A stretch of DNA of 39,286 bases from Oscillospiraceae bacterium (GTDB lineage: Bacteria > Bacillota > Clostridia > Oscillospirales > Oscillospiraceae): contig JAFQFH010000023.1 of NCBI GenBank assembly GCA_017398685.1, forward strand, positions 1 to 39,286, read 5' to 3'. The notes below the pieces were generated by a model. It was not told where the DNA came from. It was given only the letters and a program-made list of their open reading frames with translations, and did not search any database. This document shows positions 13,480-23,535 of this stretch, piece by piece; the stretch's first letter is position 1, and each line of letters begins with the position of its first letter. A program made the position numbers and the translations under genes.

Positions 13480-14547
13480 TCAGACAAAGTGCGCTGCCAT
13501 CAGCGCAAGGCTGGGGCTGACGCATACGGCCAGCTTCCAGATAATTGACAGATCCTTTTTATCAAACACGCACACAAGGCCCCAGCAGCCAAGAGCGATA
13601 AGATTGAGCTCGGCGCAGCTGGATGCACACATGCAGCCTGCAAGGTTTGCCATGAACAGGGCCGGCCAGAGCACTCTGCGCCTTGCGGCGTTTTCCTCAT
13701 TCACGCAGATAAGGAAGATAAACAGTGCAGCAGTACAGATAACACTGGGGCCAAATCCCTTTCCCATCCAGGGATAGAGAATTATCCATGTGTAGCGCAC
13801 ATTCATCGCAACAGCGCTGAATTCATAGAAAATGCTCAGCAGACAAAGCGCCATAAGCGCCTTATCACGCTTGCCACTGAATATGAAAAGCACAAGGCGG
13901 TAGAGCACGAAGTAGAAAATCGCAATGAAGTAGAAAGGCAGCACTGTCCTCATCAATGTGGTGACAGGGAGCTGGAAAAGCTGGGCAAACATTGCCCAGA
14001 ACATGGGCCAGGGAGAAAATATGTACTCCATGTTCGCTGCCACGTCCTGAGTATAGTCGTGGGGGAGCCCTGTCACAGGATCAGTGCCCATGATTGTGTT
14101 GGTATGCAGAGCATCGTTGGCGATGGTCAGATACCAGGCATCGTCAATGTTCCAAGTGCCTGCACCGGCGGTAACGCGCAAAACCTGAAAAACAAAAACC
14201 AGGGCAAAAACACCGGCGCATATTTTTTCGCTGCGGGTTAAAGGCTGTTTTTCAGGCGCAGCCAGTGGCTTTTTCCTGTAGTGCAGCAGAAAGCCTGCCG
14301 TCAGAGCTGCGGCTGCAAGAACAAAATAAACTATTGTCAGGAGCTTAAAAGGCAGTCTGAGAAAGAAAAACGGCAGATAAATTATTTCAAAGACGGCAAG
14401 TGACACGCACATGCCAACAATGAACATTAGCCCCTTGTCCCGCTCTTCGTGAGGGAAGACAAGCCGTCCGGCAGCATAGGGCAGCAAAATGGCAAAGAGC
14501 CCCACTCCCAGTGCGTTGAACAGGTCGATAAGAAAGAAAGTCACCAT
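13480..14547 (-). CDS. DUF6077-like polytopic membrane protein
   Basis: About 355 residues with some nine or ten hydrophobic segments. A loop, NIDDAWYLTIANDALHTN, carries an acidic pair and resembles the first external loop of GT-C-type glycosyltransferases. The protein resembles DUF6077-type sequences of Clostridia, which are probably envelope glycan enzymes. The start chosen is ATG 14547 with AAAGGTG nine bases upstream; the GTG at 14559 lies inside that Shine-Dalgarno sequence. It is the first gene of a two-gene operon. The frame ends abruptly after AHFV, close to the partner start, so an ancestral single gene may have been split. The activity is inferred only. Confidence 0.65.
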   Translation of the reverse strand: MVTFFLIDLFNALGVGLFAILLPYAAGRLVFPHEERDKGLMFIVGMCVSLAVFEIIYLPFFFLRLPFKLLTIVYFVLAAAALTAGFLLHYRKKPLAAPEKQPLTRSEKICAGVFALVFVFQVLRVTAGAGTWNIDDAWYLTIANDALHTNTIMGTDPVTGLPHDYTQDVAANMEYIFSPWPMFWAMFAQLFQLPVTTLMRTVLPFYFIAIFYFVLYRLVLFIFSGKRDKALMALCLLSIFYEFSAVAMNVRYTWIILYPWMGKGFGPSVICTAALFIFLICVNEENAARRRVLWPALFMANLAGCMCASSCAELNLIALGCWGLVCVFDKKDLSIIWKLAVCVSPSLALMAAHFV

Positions 14548-14581
14548 AAAGATGTTCACCTTTGTATGTAAAATCCCCGAT

Positions 14582-14610
14582 ATTATACCATGACTGAGCT
14601 TCTAAATCAA
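14582..14610 (-). promoter_or_regulatory. Promoter of the DUF6077-like operon
   Basis: Minus strand: TTGATT (14610-14605), a 17-bp spacer ending in TGG (extended -10) and TATAAT (14587-14582), 34 bp before the ATG. Confidence 0.75.
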
Positions 14611-14625
14611 CCGTTCACAGCTCTC

Positions 14626-14654
14626 TTGAAAAAAAGCGGCGAAAGCTGTATTAT
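14626..14654 (+). promoter_or_regulatory. Promoter of the DNA glycosylase gene
   Basis: TTGAAA (14626-14631), a 17-bp spacer and TATTAT (14649-14654). It is divergent from the promoter at 14582-14610; the two -35 boxes are only about 15 bp apart. Confidence 0.7.
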
Positions 14655-14688
14655 TCAGTAAAGGAAACGCTGCGGGAGGTGTGGGACA

Positions 14689-15504
14689 GTGTCCTTTGAA
14701 ACATGGAATTTATGCTCTGCTGAAAAGCTTGATCTTGTAAAAACCTTCGAGTGCGGCCAGTGTTTTCGCTGGAACGCGGATGAAAACGGAGTGTACTACG
14801 GTGTGGCCTGCGGTAAGTGTGCAAAGCTCTGGCGCGAGGGTGGGGATATATTCATCTGTTCGGACGCTCCGGCTCAGTTCTGGAATGACTATTTTGATCT
14901 GGAGCGGGATTATGCGTACATAAGCCGGGACTTTTATGACGGGGGATATCTGCAGCAATGTACTGAGTACGGCATGGGCATCCGCATACTCCGTCAGGAA
15001 CCATGGGAGGCGCTGTGCTCATTTATAATCTCTCAGTGCAACAATATAAAGCGCATCAAAGGCATTGTTGAACGGCTTTGTGAAAGCTTCGGGGAGGCGC
15101 TTGAGTTTGAGGGCAGGCGCTTTTACAGCTTTCCCGCACCGGAAAGGCTTCTGGGACTGAGAGCGGAGGAGCTTTCCATGCTTCGCTGCGGTTACAGGGC
15201 AGAGTACATATTGACGGCGGCGCAGGCCGTGGCAACGGGAAAGCTTGAGCTTGAAAGCCTTGTCAGCGCTGACTGGGTCAGTGCGAAAAAAACGCTTATG
15301 GAACTGAAGGGTATTGGGGAGAAGGTTGCAAATTGTGTTGTGCTTTTTGGCCTTTACCATATGGAGGCATTTCCCATAGATGTTTGGATAAAAAGAGCGT
15401 TAAAAGAGCACTTTTCCGCAGATTTTCGCCCGGAGAGTCTGGGGAAATATGCCGGATTGGCCCAACAGTATATTTTTTATTATGCAAGAAGCCAAGAAAC
15501 GTAA
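14689..15504 (+). CDS. ogg: 8-oxoguanine DNA glycosylase/AP lyase (OGG1-type)
   Basis: A 271-residue base-excision repair enzyme that removes 8-oxoguanine and cleaves the abasic site. The N-terminal domain carries GQCFRW (23-28), and SQCNNIKRI (115-123) matches the OGG-type recognition helix. The helix-hairpin-helix MELKGIGEKVANC supplies Schiff-base lysine K212, and FPIDVW supplies the catalytic D231. No C-terminal FeS cluster is present, as expected for this family. The start is GTG at 14689 with GGGAGG nine bases upstream. It precedes guaB but has its own promoter. Confidence 0.92.
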   Translation: MSFETWNLCSAEKLDLVKTFECGQCFRWNADENGVYYGVACGKCAKLWREGGDIFICSDAPAQFWNDYFDLERDYAYISRDFYDGGYLQQCTEYGMGIRILRQEPWEALCSFIISQCNNIKRIKGIVERLCESFGEALEFEGRRFYSFPAPERLLGLRAEELSMLRCGYRAEYILTAAQAVATGKLELESLVSADWVSAKKTLMELKGIGEKVANCVVLFGLYHMEAFPIDVWIKRALKEHFSADFRPESLGKYAGLAQQYIFYYARSQET

Positions 15505-15511
15505 AAAACTG

Positions 15512-17081
<1,570 letters not shown>

Positions 17082-17096
17082 ACCTGAGATTTTCCG

Positions 17097-17131
17097 CTCC
17101 CTGTGCAAAAGCTTTGCACAGGGAGTTTTTT
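17097..17131 (+). terminator. Terminator of guaB
   Basis: Perfect 13-bp stem, 17097-17109/17113-17125 (CTCCCTGTGCAAA and complement), with loop AGC, followed by six T. Confidence 0.95.
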
Positions 17132-17139
17132 GATTTTAC

Positions 17140-17168
17140 TTGAAATAAGTGCCGGATTGGCATAAAAT
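17140..17168 (+). promoter_or_regulatory. Promoter of the C11 protease gene
   Basis: TTGAAA (17140-17145), a 17-bp spacer and TAAAAT (17163-17168), 34 bp before the ATG. Confidence 0.7.
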
Positions 17169-17202
17169 AATAGGACAAAAGTTTTTTGGAGAGTGATGCA
17201 TA

Positions 17203-19758
17203 ATGGCAGCAGGAAGACCCCGCGGCAGAGAAAAGAACATCACGGGTGCCGGAAAAGGCGTGTATAAAAGAGGCTCCGGACTTGGTACGGGCCGGGTCGG
17301 CAAGGCTGACGGCTATACCGGGCGAAGACCCACGTCGGGCGGCTTCAGTGCAGGCGGCTCCGGCGGCAGCTTTGGCGGCGGCGGAAGCTACAATGGCGGC
17401 GGTACCCGCCGAAGCGGTAAAAGAGGCGGCAAAGGCGGTCTGCTCGCGCTGCTTGCCGTGCTGCTTCTGGGCGGCGGCGGATATGGTATACTCGGCGGCG
17501 AGGACAGCAGCTATGATTACAGCTACGCTCCATCCACCCCTGTGCCCTATGTGCAGTCCACGCCCACACCCTATGTCAGCCAGAACTCATATGGCAGCCA
17601 AAGCAGCTACGGCAGTCTTGAAAGCCTTCTGTCCGGCTACTCCTCCTTCAGCGGCGGCTCCGTGTCCTCCGGCTGGGACTATGGAGCAAATACCGGCAAG
17701 CTTGATACTTCCGTGGACAAGTCTGCCCGCAAAAAGTACACAAAGCTTCAGGGCAACGGCAAGGACAGCGTCACCATCATGGTCTACATGTGCGGCACTG
17801 ATCTTGAGTCCCAGAGCGGCATGGCCACATCCGACCTGCAGGAGATGGCAAACGCCACAATCGGCAGCGATGTGAATGTGCTGGTCTACACCGGCGGCTG
17901 CACCAGATGGCGCAACAGCATCGTCAGCAGCAGCGTAAACCAGATATACAAGGTGGAGTCCGGCGGCCTCAAGCGCATTGATGACGATGCAGGCTCTGTC
18001 TCCATGACAAAGCCCGCCACCCTTGCAAAGTTTATTGATTTCTGCAACAATAATTACCCTGCCGACAGAAATATGCTCATCCTCTGGGATCATGGCGGCG
18101 GCTCCATCAGCGGCTTTGGCTATGACCAGAAGTATAAGAGCAGCGGCTCCATGACCTTGCAGGGTATAGATCAGGCCCTTGCCGATGCCAATGTGAAGTT
18201 TGATATTATCGGTTTTGACGCCTGCCTTATGGCTACTGCCGAAACCGCACTCATGCTCTCGGACTATGCCGACTATCTTCTGGCCTCCGAAGAGACTGAG
18301 CCCGGCACGGGCTGGTACTATACAAACTGGCTCACCCAGCTTTCAAAGAATACCTCCATCCCCTCCGTTGAGCTGGGCAAGCGCATAATAGACGACTTTG
18401 TGGATGTCTGCGCCCAGCAGACCCGCGGCCAGCAGACCACGCTTTCCATCGTTGACCTTGCCGAGCTCTCGGCCACTCTTCCCGAAGAGCTTAAGGCTTT
18501 TGCCCGCTCCACCTATGAGCTTATAAACGACAATAAATTCAAGGAAGTCTCCAAGGCAAGAGGAAACTCCAAGGAGTTTGCCGTATCCACCAAGATAGAT
18601 CAGGTTGACCTTGTACATCTGGCAAAGAACATCGGCAGCGATGAGGGCGACGCACTGGCGGAAGCCATTCTGGGCGCTGTCAAGTATAACCGGACCTCTT
18701 CCAATGTGACCAATGCCTACGGCCTTTCCATCTATTTCCCCTACAGAAAGACCGCCTCTGTCTCCACCGCAGTCAACACCTATGACGCTATCGGCATGGA
18801 TGATGAGTATTCAAGATGCATTCAGGCCTTTGCCAGTATGGAAACCGGCGGACAGGCAGCCTCAGGCTACAGCGCATCCCCCTTTGGCTCACTCTATGAC
18901 TATTATTCCTCCGGCTCGTCCTACGGCTCTTCCGGCTACGGCAGCTCCTATGGCTCATCCTACGGCAATTCCTACAGCTCCGGCTATTCTGATTATGCCG
19001 ACTATGATGCAATTGCGGGACTTCTTGAAAGTCTCATGGGCGGCAGCAGTTCCTACTTCTCTCCCTACGGCAGCTACTATGGCCGCTCCCTGAGTACCGA
19101 TACCACCGCCTCCTTCATCTCAGATAACCGTTTTGATCCCAATGCCCTTGTATGGACAGAGGGCGAGGAAGGCTATGAGATAGCCCTTCCCGAGAGCCAG
19201 TGGGATTTGGTAAACCAGCTTGAGCTGAATGTTTTCTATGATGACGGAGAGGGCTTTATAGACCTCGGTCTTGACAATGTGTTCGAGTTCACCGAAAGCG
19301 GTGCACTCTCCGGAAACTATGACGGCACATGGCTTGCAATCGACTCTCAGCCCGTGGCCTACTACCATCTGAGCACCGTGGACGACGGTGAAAATTACAG
19401 CATCACAGGCCGCGTCCCCGTATTGCTGAACGGTGTCCGCGCAGACCTTATACTGGTATTTGACAATACTGAGCCCTACGGCTATATCGCCGGTGCCCGC
19501 TATGACTATGTGGACGGCGAAACCGACACTGTAGCAAAGAGCCTTGGTGAGCTGAACGAGGGCGACAGGATAGACTTTATCTGCGATTACTACAGCTACG
19601 ACGGCGAGTATCTCAACAGTTACATGCTGGGCGAGCAGTATGTGTACGAAGGCCAGCCGGAGATAAGCAATGTTTACATCGAGGCAGAGTGCGCAGTGCC
19701 CACCTACCGCTTTATCGACATCTACCAGCAGGAGTACTGGACTCCCGTTCTGCCGTGA
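17203..19758 (+). CDS. Clostripain-family (C11) cysteine protease, membrane-anchored
   Basis: An 851-residue protein. A Gly/Arg-rich cytosolic tail (about 1-82) leads to one membrane segment (about 84-98) and an external Tyr/Ser/Thr/Pro linker (about 105-165). The peptidase C11 domain (about 180-540) has catalytic H297 in LWDHGGG and C341 in FDACLM. A second Tyr/Ser/Gly low-complexity stretch (about 560-640) is followed by a C-terminal domain of about 200 residues rich in Asp and aromatic residues. Clostripain relatives cleave after Arg or Lys and self-process. The tail opening RGREKNITGAGKGV recurs in other clostridial membrane proteins. The ATG has GGAGA about nine bases upstream. It is monocistronic. 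Its substrate is unknown; a surface location is inferred. Confidence 0.88.
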   Translation: MAAGRPRGREKNITGAGKGVYKRGSGLGTGRVGKADGYTGRRPTSGGFSAGGSGGSFGGGGSYNGGGTRRSGKRGGKGGLLALLAVLLLGGGGYGILGGEDSSYDYSYAPSTPVPYVQSTPTPYVSQNSYGSQSSYGSLESLLSGYSSFSGGSVSSGWDYGANTGKLDTSVDKSARKKYTKLQGNGKDSVTIMVYMCGTDLESQSGMATSDLQEMANATIGSDVNVLVYTGGCTRWRNSIVSSSVNQIYKVESGGLKRIDDDAGSVSMTKPATLAKFIDFCNNNYPADRNMLILWDHGGGSISGFGYDQKYKSSGSMTLQGIDQALADANVKFDIIGFDACLMATAETALMLSDYADYLLASEETEPGTGWYYTNWLTQLSKNTSIPSVELGKRIIDDFVDVCAQQTRGQQTTLSIVDLAELSATLPEELKAFARSTYELINDNKFKEVSKARGNSKEFAVSTKIDQVDLVHLAKNIGSDEGDALAEAILGAVKYNRTSSNVTNAYGLSIYFPYRKTASVSTAVNTYDAIGMDDEYSRCIQAFASMETGGQAASGYSASPFGSLYDYYSSGSSYGSSGYGSSYGSSYGNSYSSGYSDYADYDAIAGLLESLMGGSSSYFSPYGSYYGRSLSTDTTASFISDNRFDPNALVWTEGEEGYEIALPESQWDLVNQLELNVFYDDGEGFIDLGLDNVFEFTESGALSGNYDGTWLAIDSQPVAYYHLSTVDDGENYSITGRVPVLLNGVRADLILVFDNTEPYGYIAGARYDYVDGETDTVAKSLGELNEGDRIDFICDYYSYDGEYLNSYMLGEQYVYEGQPEISNVYIEAECAVPTYRFIDIYQQEYWTPVLP

Positions 19759-19777
19759 AAACAAAAAAAACAAAGAG

Positions 19778-19810
19778 CAACACCCTGCACCGCGCTGGTG
19801 CAGGGTGTTG
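19778..19810. terminator. Terminator between convergent C11 protease and DUF5714-like genes
   Basis: Perfect 14-bp stem, 19778-19791/19797-19810, with loop GCGCT. On the minus strand it is followed by GCTCTTTG and a run of eight T. On the plus strand it is followed by TCATTTTATC. It is strongest for the minus-strand operon. Confidence 0.9.
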
Positions 19811-19815
19811 TCATT

Positions 19816-20514
19816 TTATCCGTGATATGGACAGAGCTTGCCAATACATTCGCTGTTTTTCCCTGAGAAGGTGCAGGCCGGGCGGGAAACAGGCATCTCT
19901 ACACCAAAACGCTCCTTTGTAAACCTTACGGCGCATTCGATGGAAAGTCTGCCGTCCCTCTTGCAGCAGCGTGGGCCGCCCACAGCGGCGATGGCCTTCA
20001 GGCAGTCCGCTGTCAGCTCCTGAGGAATGTGCCACACATCCCCGGCCAGGGGCGTCGAGCCGCACACAATGCTGGCAAAGATACCCGCTCCTACGGCAGC
20101 GCCGCAGCAGCCCAAAAATCCGCAGGCACCGCCGGGTACGCCTTTGCCCCGTTTCCACGCCTCCGGTAAGGCGCTTTCAAGCTCTATGCTGCCGCCATTG
20201 TTGTAAAAGGCGGTCAGAAGCACACAGGGAACAATGCCGTGGTGTTCAGGCCCGTGCATGTGTACCTCTTTCATGGCGCATACCTGAGTAAAAAGCTCAA
20301 CCGGGTCTTTTTCTTCGCTCTGCATAAGAAAGCTCAGTATCCCCGCACCACCGCCGCTGTGGCAATCATCGCAGACAAAATGCCCATCCTCGCAGGAGGC
20401 GTTGGCCGCAGCCTCTTTGCCGCAAATGACGCAGCGAAGAGTTTTCGTCTCATTGAAATACACCAGAGGCTTGCCGCAAATCATGCAGTTTTCATTTCTG
20501 CCGGAACCTGTCAT
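19816..20514 (-). CDS. DUF5714-like cysteine-rich protein
   Basis: A 232-residue cytosolic protein with about 20 cysteines. The N-terminal part has two treble-clef-like pairs (C10/C13 in CMICGK and C28/C31 in CVICGK), followed by C41, C48 and C51. Further on are GACGFLGCCGAAVGAG and PRCCKRD. The organisation resembles DUF5714 proteins of Clostridia and methanogens, whose function is unknown; metal or FeS binding is likely from the cysteines. The start chosen is ATG 20514, three bases after the pepD stop, with AAAGGA inside the pepD end; a longer frame to 20580 would overlap pepD. It is the third gene of the MATE-pepD operon. Confidence 0.7.
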   Translation of the reverse strand: MTGSGRNENCMICGKPLVYFNETKTLRCVICGKEAAANASCEDGHFVCDDCHSGGGAGILSFLMQSEEKDPVELFTQVCAMKEVHMHGPEHHGIVPCVLLTAFYNNGGSIELESALPEAWKRGKGVPGGACGFLGCCGAAVGAGIFASIVCGSTPLAGDVWHIPQELTADCLKAIAAVGGPRCCKRDGRLSIECAVRFTKERFGVEMPVSRPACTFSGKNSECIGKLCPYHG

Positions 20515-20516
20515 AG

Positions 20517-21959
20517 TTACTTTATCCTTTTCAATGTCTCTTTCAGCAGCTCCCATGTGCGCTGGGTAGACTCTATCCACAGCTTTTCCCGGAAGGTGTG
20601 GATGTCGGTAATATCCGGGCCGAAGGAGATACAGTCAAAATCAGGGCGCTTGCCCAGGAAAAGACCGCATTCAAGCCCTGCATGAATGGCCTCGATAACC
20701 GGCTCTTTGCCCATCTGCTCCTTGTATACCTGCACCATCAGCTCGCGCAGCGGGGAGTCCTTGCGGTATGCCCAACCGGGATAATTGCCGCTTACCTCCA
20801 CAGTGCCGCCGAGAGCCTCAGCCAAACAGCGGAGCCTGTCAAAGAGCATCTCCTTCTGGCTTTCGATGCTGCTTCTCACGCTGAAGCGCACATACACCGC
20901 CTTTTCGTCGCCTGTGAGAATACCAAGGTTAAGCGATGTCTGCACCAAGCCCTCAATATCCGCGCTCATGGCCTGCACACCGTTGGGAACGCAGCAGAGA
21001 AAGCTTATAATCTTTTTGCTGCTCTCCAGTCCCATGGGCAGCATCGGCACATCACCAATCTTGTTTGCGCTCAGCTTCAATCCATCGTCCACACCGGCGT
21101 ACTCTGCCTTGAACAGCTCTTCCATTTTGGTACAAAACTCTATGGCTTTTCCGGCGTCCTCCACACACAAAAGAGCGGTGGAAGCGGTGGGAATGGCGTT
21201 ATCCTTATCCCCACCATATACGGAGATGAGGCGCACATCCTGCTGGCATGCAAGCTTGTACAAAAGTCTGCCCATGAGTATGTTGGGGTTTGCGCGGCCC
21301 TTGATTATTTCAATACCCGAGTGCCCGCCGGAAAGTCCGGATATGTCAATGCTGATATTCTCCCCGGCAAAGCTTTCCCGCTCTGCATCAAACACGCACT
21401 CCACTCTCGCGCCGCCTGCACAGCTTACGGTGAAAATGCCCTCGGCCTCAGAGTCGATGTTCAGAAACTTCACAGCCTTAAGAGGAGATACGTCAATACC
21501 GGTTGCGCCCTCCATGCCGGTCTCCTCGTCCACAGTCAGCACAAGCTCCACTCTGGGGTGGGGGATGTCGTCGGAGTCGGCAAGGGCAAGACCCATGGCA
21601 ACGGCAATACCGTCGTCTGCGCCCAGAGTGGTGCCTTTGGCGTAAATATAGCCCTCGCCCACGGCCAGATCCAGCCCCTCTTTTTCCATATCCTTCATGC
21701 AGTCGGGAGCCTTCTGGCACACCATGTCCATATGCCCCTGAATGATGACTGCCTCGGCATTTTCATAGCCCTCAGTGGCAGGGACGATGATAATAACGTT
21801 ATTGAGTGCATCATGATAATATTCAAGACCCCGCTCTCTTGCAAAGTTTGCAAGGTAGTCACTGATGGCCTTGGTGTTGTAGCTGCCTCTGGGTATGGCG
21901 CTCATCTGCTCAAAAAATTCAAATACTTTTTTAGGTTCAAGATTTTCAAGTACAGCCAT
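20517..21959 (-). CDS. pepD: Aminoacyl-histidine dipeptidase (peptidase D, M20C)
   Basis: A 480-residue di-zinc metallopeptidase cleaving Xaa-His dipeptides (carnosine-like) and other dipeptides in the cytosol. Zinc ligands and catalytic residues are in place: H76 and D78 in GHMDMV, D115/D116 in LGADDG, and E145/E146 in DEETGMEGATG, with the lid dimerisation domain in the middle (about 190-375). Late motifs include IHAGLECGLF. Length matches PepD (about 480-490). It lies 24 bp after the MATE gene and 3 bp before the DUF5714-like gene, so probably in one operon. Confidence 0.95.
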   Translation of the reverse strand: MAVLENLEPKKVFEFFEQMSAIPRGSYNTKAISDYLANFARERGLEYYHDALNNVIIIVPATEGYENAEAVIIQGHMDMVCQKAPDCMKDMEKEGLDLAVGEGYIYAKGTTLGADDGIAVAMGLALADSDDIPHPRVELVLTVDEETGMEGATGIDVSPLKAVKFLNIDSEAEGIFTVSCAGGARVECVFDAERESFAGENISIDISGLSGGHSGIEIIKGRANPNILMGRLLYKLACQQDVRLISVYGGDKDNAIPTASTALLCVEDAGKAIEFCTKMEELFKAEYAGVDDGLKLSANKIGDVPMLPMGLESSKKIISFLCCVPNGVQAMSADIEGLVQTSLNLGILTGDEKAVYVRFSVRSSIESQKEMLFDRLRCLAEALGGTVEVSGNYPGWAYRKDSPLRELMVQVYKEQMGKEPVIEAIHAGLECGLFLGKRPDFDCISFGPDITDIHTFREKLWIESTQRTWELLKETLKRIK

Positions 21960-21983
21960 GATGTTTTCCGTTCCTTTTATTTT

Positions 21984-23390
21984 TTATTGTTTGTGGTTTT
22001 CAAGCTCTTTTTCCATGCGCCTGAGATCCCTCAAAAGCTTTATTGCCATGGGCAGCGCAATGAAGAATGCCAGCACATCGGCAATGGGCTGAGCCAGATA
22101 AACGCCCAGCAGCCCATTGTCCAAAATACGCGGCAGGATAAGAATGACCGGAATGAAAGTGATGCCCTGCCTTGCAAGGGCGAGTATGGTTGCTCCCACC
22201 ACCTTGCCCATATTCTGATAGGCCATGTTGGTAACAGACAGCAAAACCAGCAGCGTGAAGCTGACACATTGGAAGCGCAGCGCGGTCTTGCCTATCTCAA
22301 CCACCTCCGGGTCATCCCGGAAAAGGGCGATAAGCGGCTCCGCAAAGGTAAAGCCCAGTATACTGAGCAGTAAAAGCGCCACAAAGCCAAAGCGCAGGCA
22401 GAAAAGGTATCCCTCACGGACCCGGTCGTAGCGTTTTGCTCCGTAGTTGAAGCCACAGACCGGCTGAAACCCCTGACCGAAGCCGATGACTGCGGAGAAG
22501 GCAAAAAACATGATCTTGGAGGAAATGGAAAAAGCCGCAATGGACTTATCTGCCAGCTCTGCCGCCACGGCAGCACCGGCAGCTGCGTTGAGACAGAGGG
22601 TGGAGAGGCTGGAAAGACTCTGCCTGAACAGGGAGGGAGTTCCGCCAATGGCTATGTTTTTAAGGTAGTATGCGCTGGGGGTGAACTCACTGAAATGCAG
22701 CTTGAGATTGTCGCTTTTCATGCAGCTTATATAGAGGAGCGCACAGCTTATAAACTGGCCTGCGATAGTAGCTATAGCCGCACCTTTTACCTCAAGCCCC
22801 AGGGTAAATATAAAAATCGGGTCCAGTACGCAGTTTATCACTGCGCCTGCGGCCAATGCCACCATTGAAAACATGGCATTGCCCTGAAAACGCAGCTGGT
22901 TGTTCAAAACAAAGGAAAGGCAGCTGAAAGGAGCGCCCATGAGAATAATGGACAGATACTCCCTTGCGTAGCTTACCGTGAGCTCACTCACAAGCTCCGC
23001 TCTTGCTCCCAGAACAAAAAGCAGGGCATTTTCAAATACATAACCTGCCAGAAGCATGAAAGCGCCGAAAATCAAAGCACATACGGCACCGGTGGAGGCC
23101 ATGGTCTGGGCTTCATCGTGATTGTGGGCGCCCAGTGAGCGGGATATAAAGTTGCCCGAGCCCATGCCGAAAAAGAAGCCGAAGGCCTGAATTATGGCCA
23201 TAACAGGGAATACAAGTCCCACGCCCGCTGTAGCCTCAGTACCTATCTGGCCCACAAAATAGGTGTCTACCATGTTGTAAAGCCCGGTCACAAGCATGGT
23301 GATTATGGTGGGCACAGCCAGGGAGCATATCAGCCTGTGCACCGGGGCGGTGGTCATTTTCAATATTTTTTCTTCTTCGTGCTGATCCAA
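21984..23390 (-). CDS. MATE family multidrug/metabolite efflux transporter
   Basis: About 468 residues with twelve membrane segments in two homologous halves. The start SLAVPTIITMLVTGLYNMVD and the FVGQIG loop are typical of the NorM/DinF-like MATE group. It exports cationic compounds by Na+ or H+ antiport. A frame runs up to 23420, but a promoter -10 box overlaps that start; TTG 23390 gives MDQHEEEKIL, which fits the family, and ATG 23357 is a further alternative. It is the first gene of an operon with pepD and a DUF5714-like gene, so its cargo might be peptide- or metal-related. Confidence 0.9.
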   Translation of the reverse strand: MDQHEEEKILKMTTAPVHRLICSLAVPTIITMLVTGLYNMVDTYFVGQIGTEATAGVGLVFPVMAIIQAFGFFFGMGSGNFISRSLGAHNHDEAQTMASTGAVCALIFGAFMLLAGYVFENALLFVLGARAELVSELTVSYAREYLSIILMGAPFSCLSFVLNNQLRFQGNAMFSMVALAAGAVINCVLDPIFIFTLGLEVKGAAIATIAGQFISCALLYISCMKSDNLKLHFSEFTPSAYYLKNIAIGGTPSLFRQSLSSLSTLCLNAAAGAAVAAELADKSIAAFSISSKIMFFAFSAVIGFGQGFQPVCGFNYGAKRYDRVREGYLFCLRFGFVALLLLSILGFTFAEPLIALFRDDPEVVEIGKTALRFQCVSFTLLVLLSVTNMAYQNMGKVVGATILALARQGITFIPVILILPRILDNGLLGVYLAQPIADVLAFFIALPMAIKLLRDLRRMEKELENHKQ

Positions 23391-23423
23391 AAAAACACTT
23401 TCTTTCGCAAAATTTATCAAGTC

Positions 23424-23452
23424 ATTATATCAGACCAAATTCTTCCTTGCAA
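23424..23452 (-). promoter_or_regulatory. Promoter of the MATE-pepD operon
   Basis: Minus strand: TTGCAA (23452-23447), a 17-bp spacer and the perfect -10 TATAAT (23429-23424). It shows that translation must start downstream of about 23416. Confidence 0.75.
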
Positions 23453-23475
23453 TCTGCCAAATGTCTTATTTGCCG

Positions 23476-23504
23476 TATACAAAAGCCGATTTTTGCGTTA
23501 TAAT
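23476..23504 (+). promoter_or_regulatory. Probable promoter of the serine dehydratase operon
   Basis: TATACA (23476-23481, four of six consensus bases), a 17-bp spacer and the perfect TATAAT (23499-23504), 31 bp before the ATG. It is divergent from the MATE promoter. Confidence 0.6.
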
Positions 23505-23535
23505 AACGAAAAACGCAGTGACAGAGGGGACAAGT

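Noticed and set aside
20598-22373. Plus-strand open frame of 591 codons opposite pepD
   Set aside because: Mirror of the pepD reading frame. It has Cys/His/Leu-rich nonsense composition and crosses into the MATE gene; pepD has all catalytic residues on the other strand.
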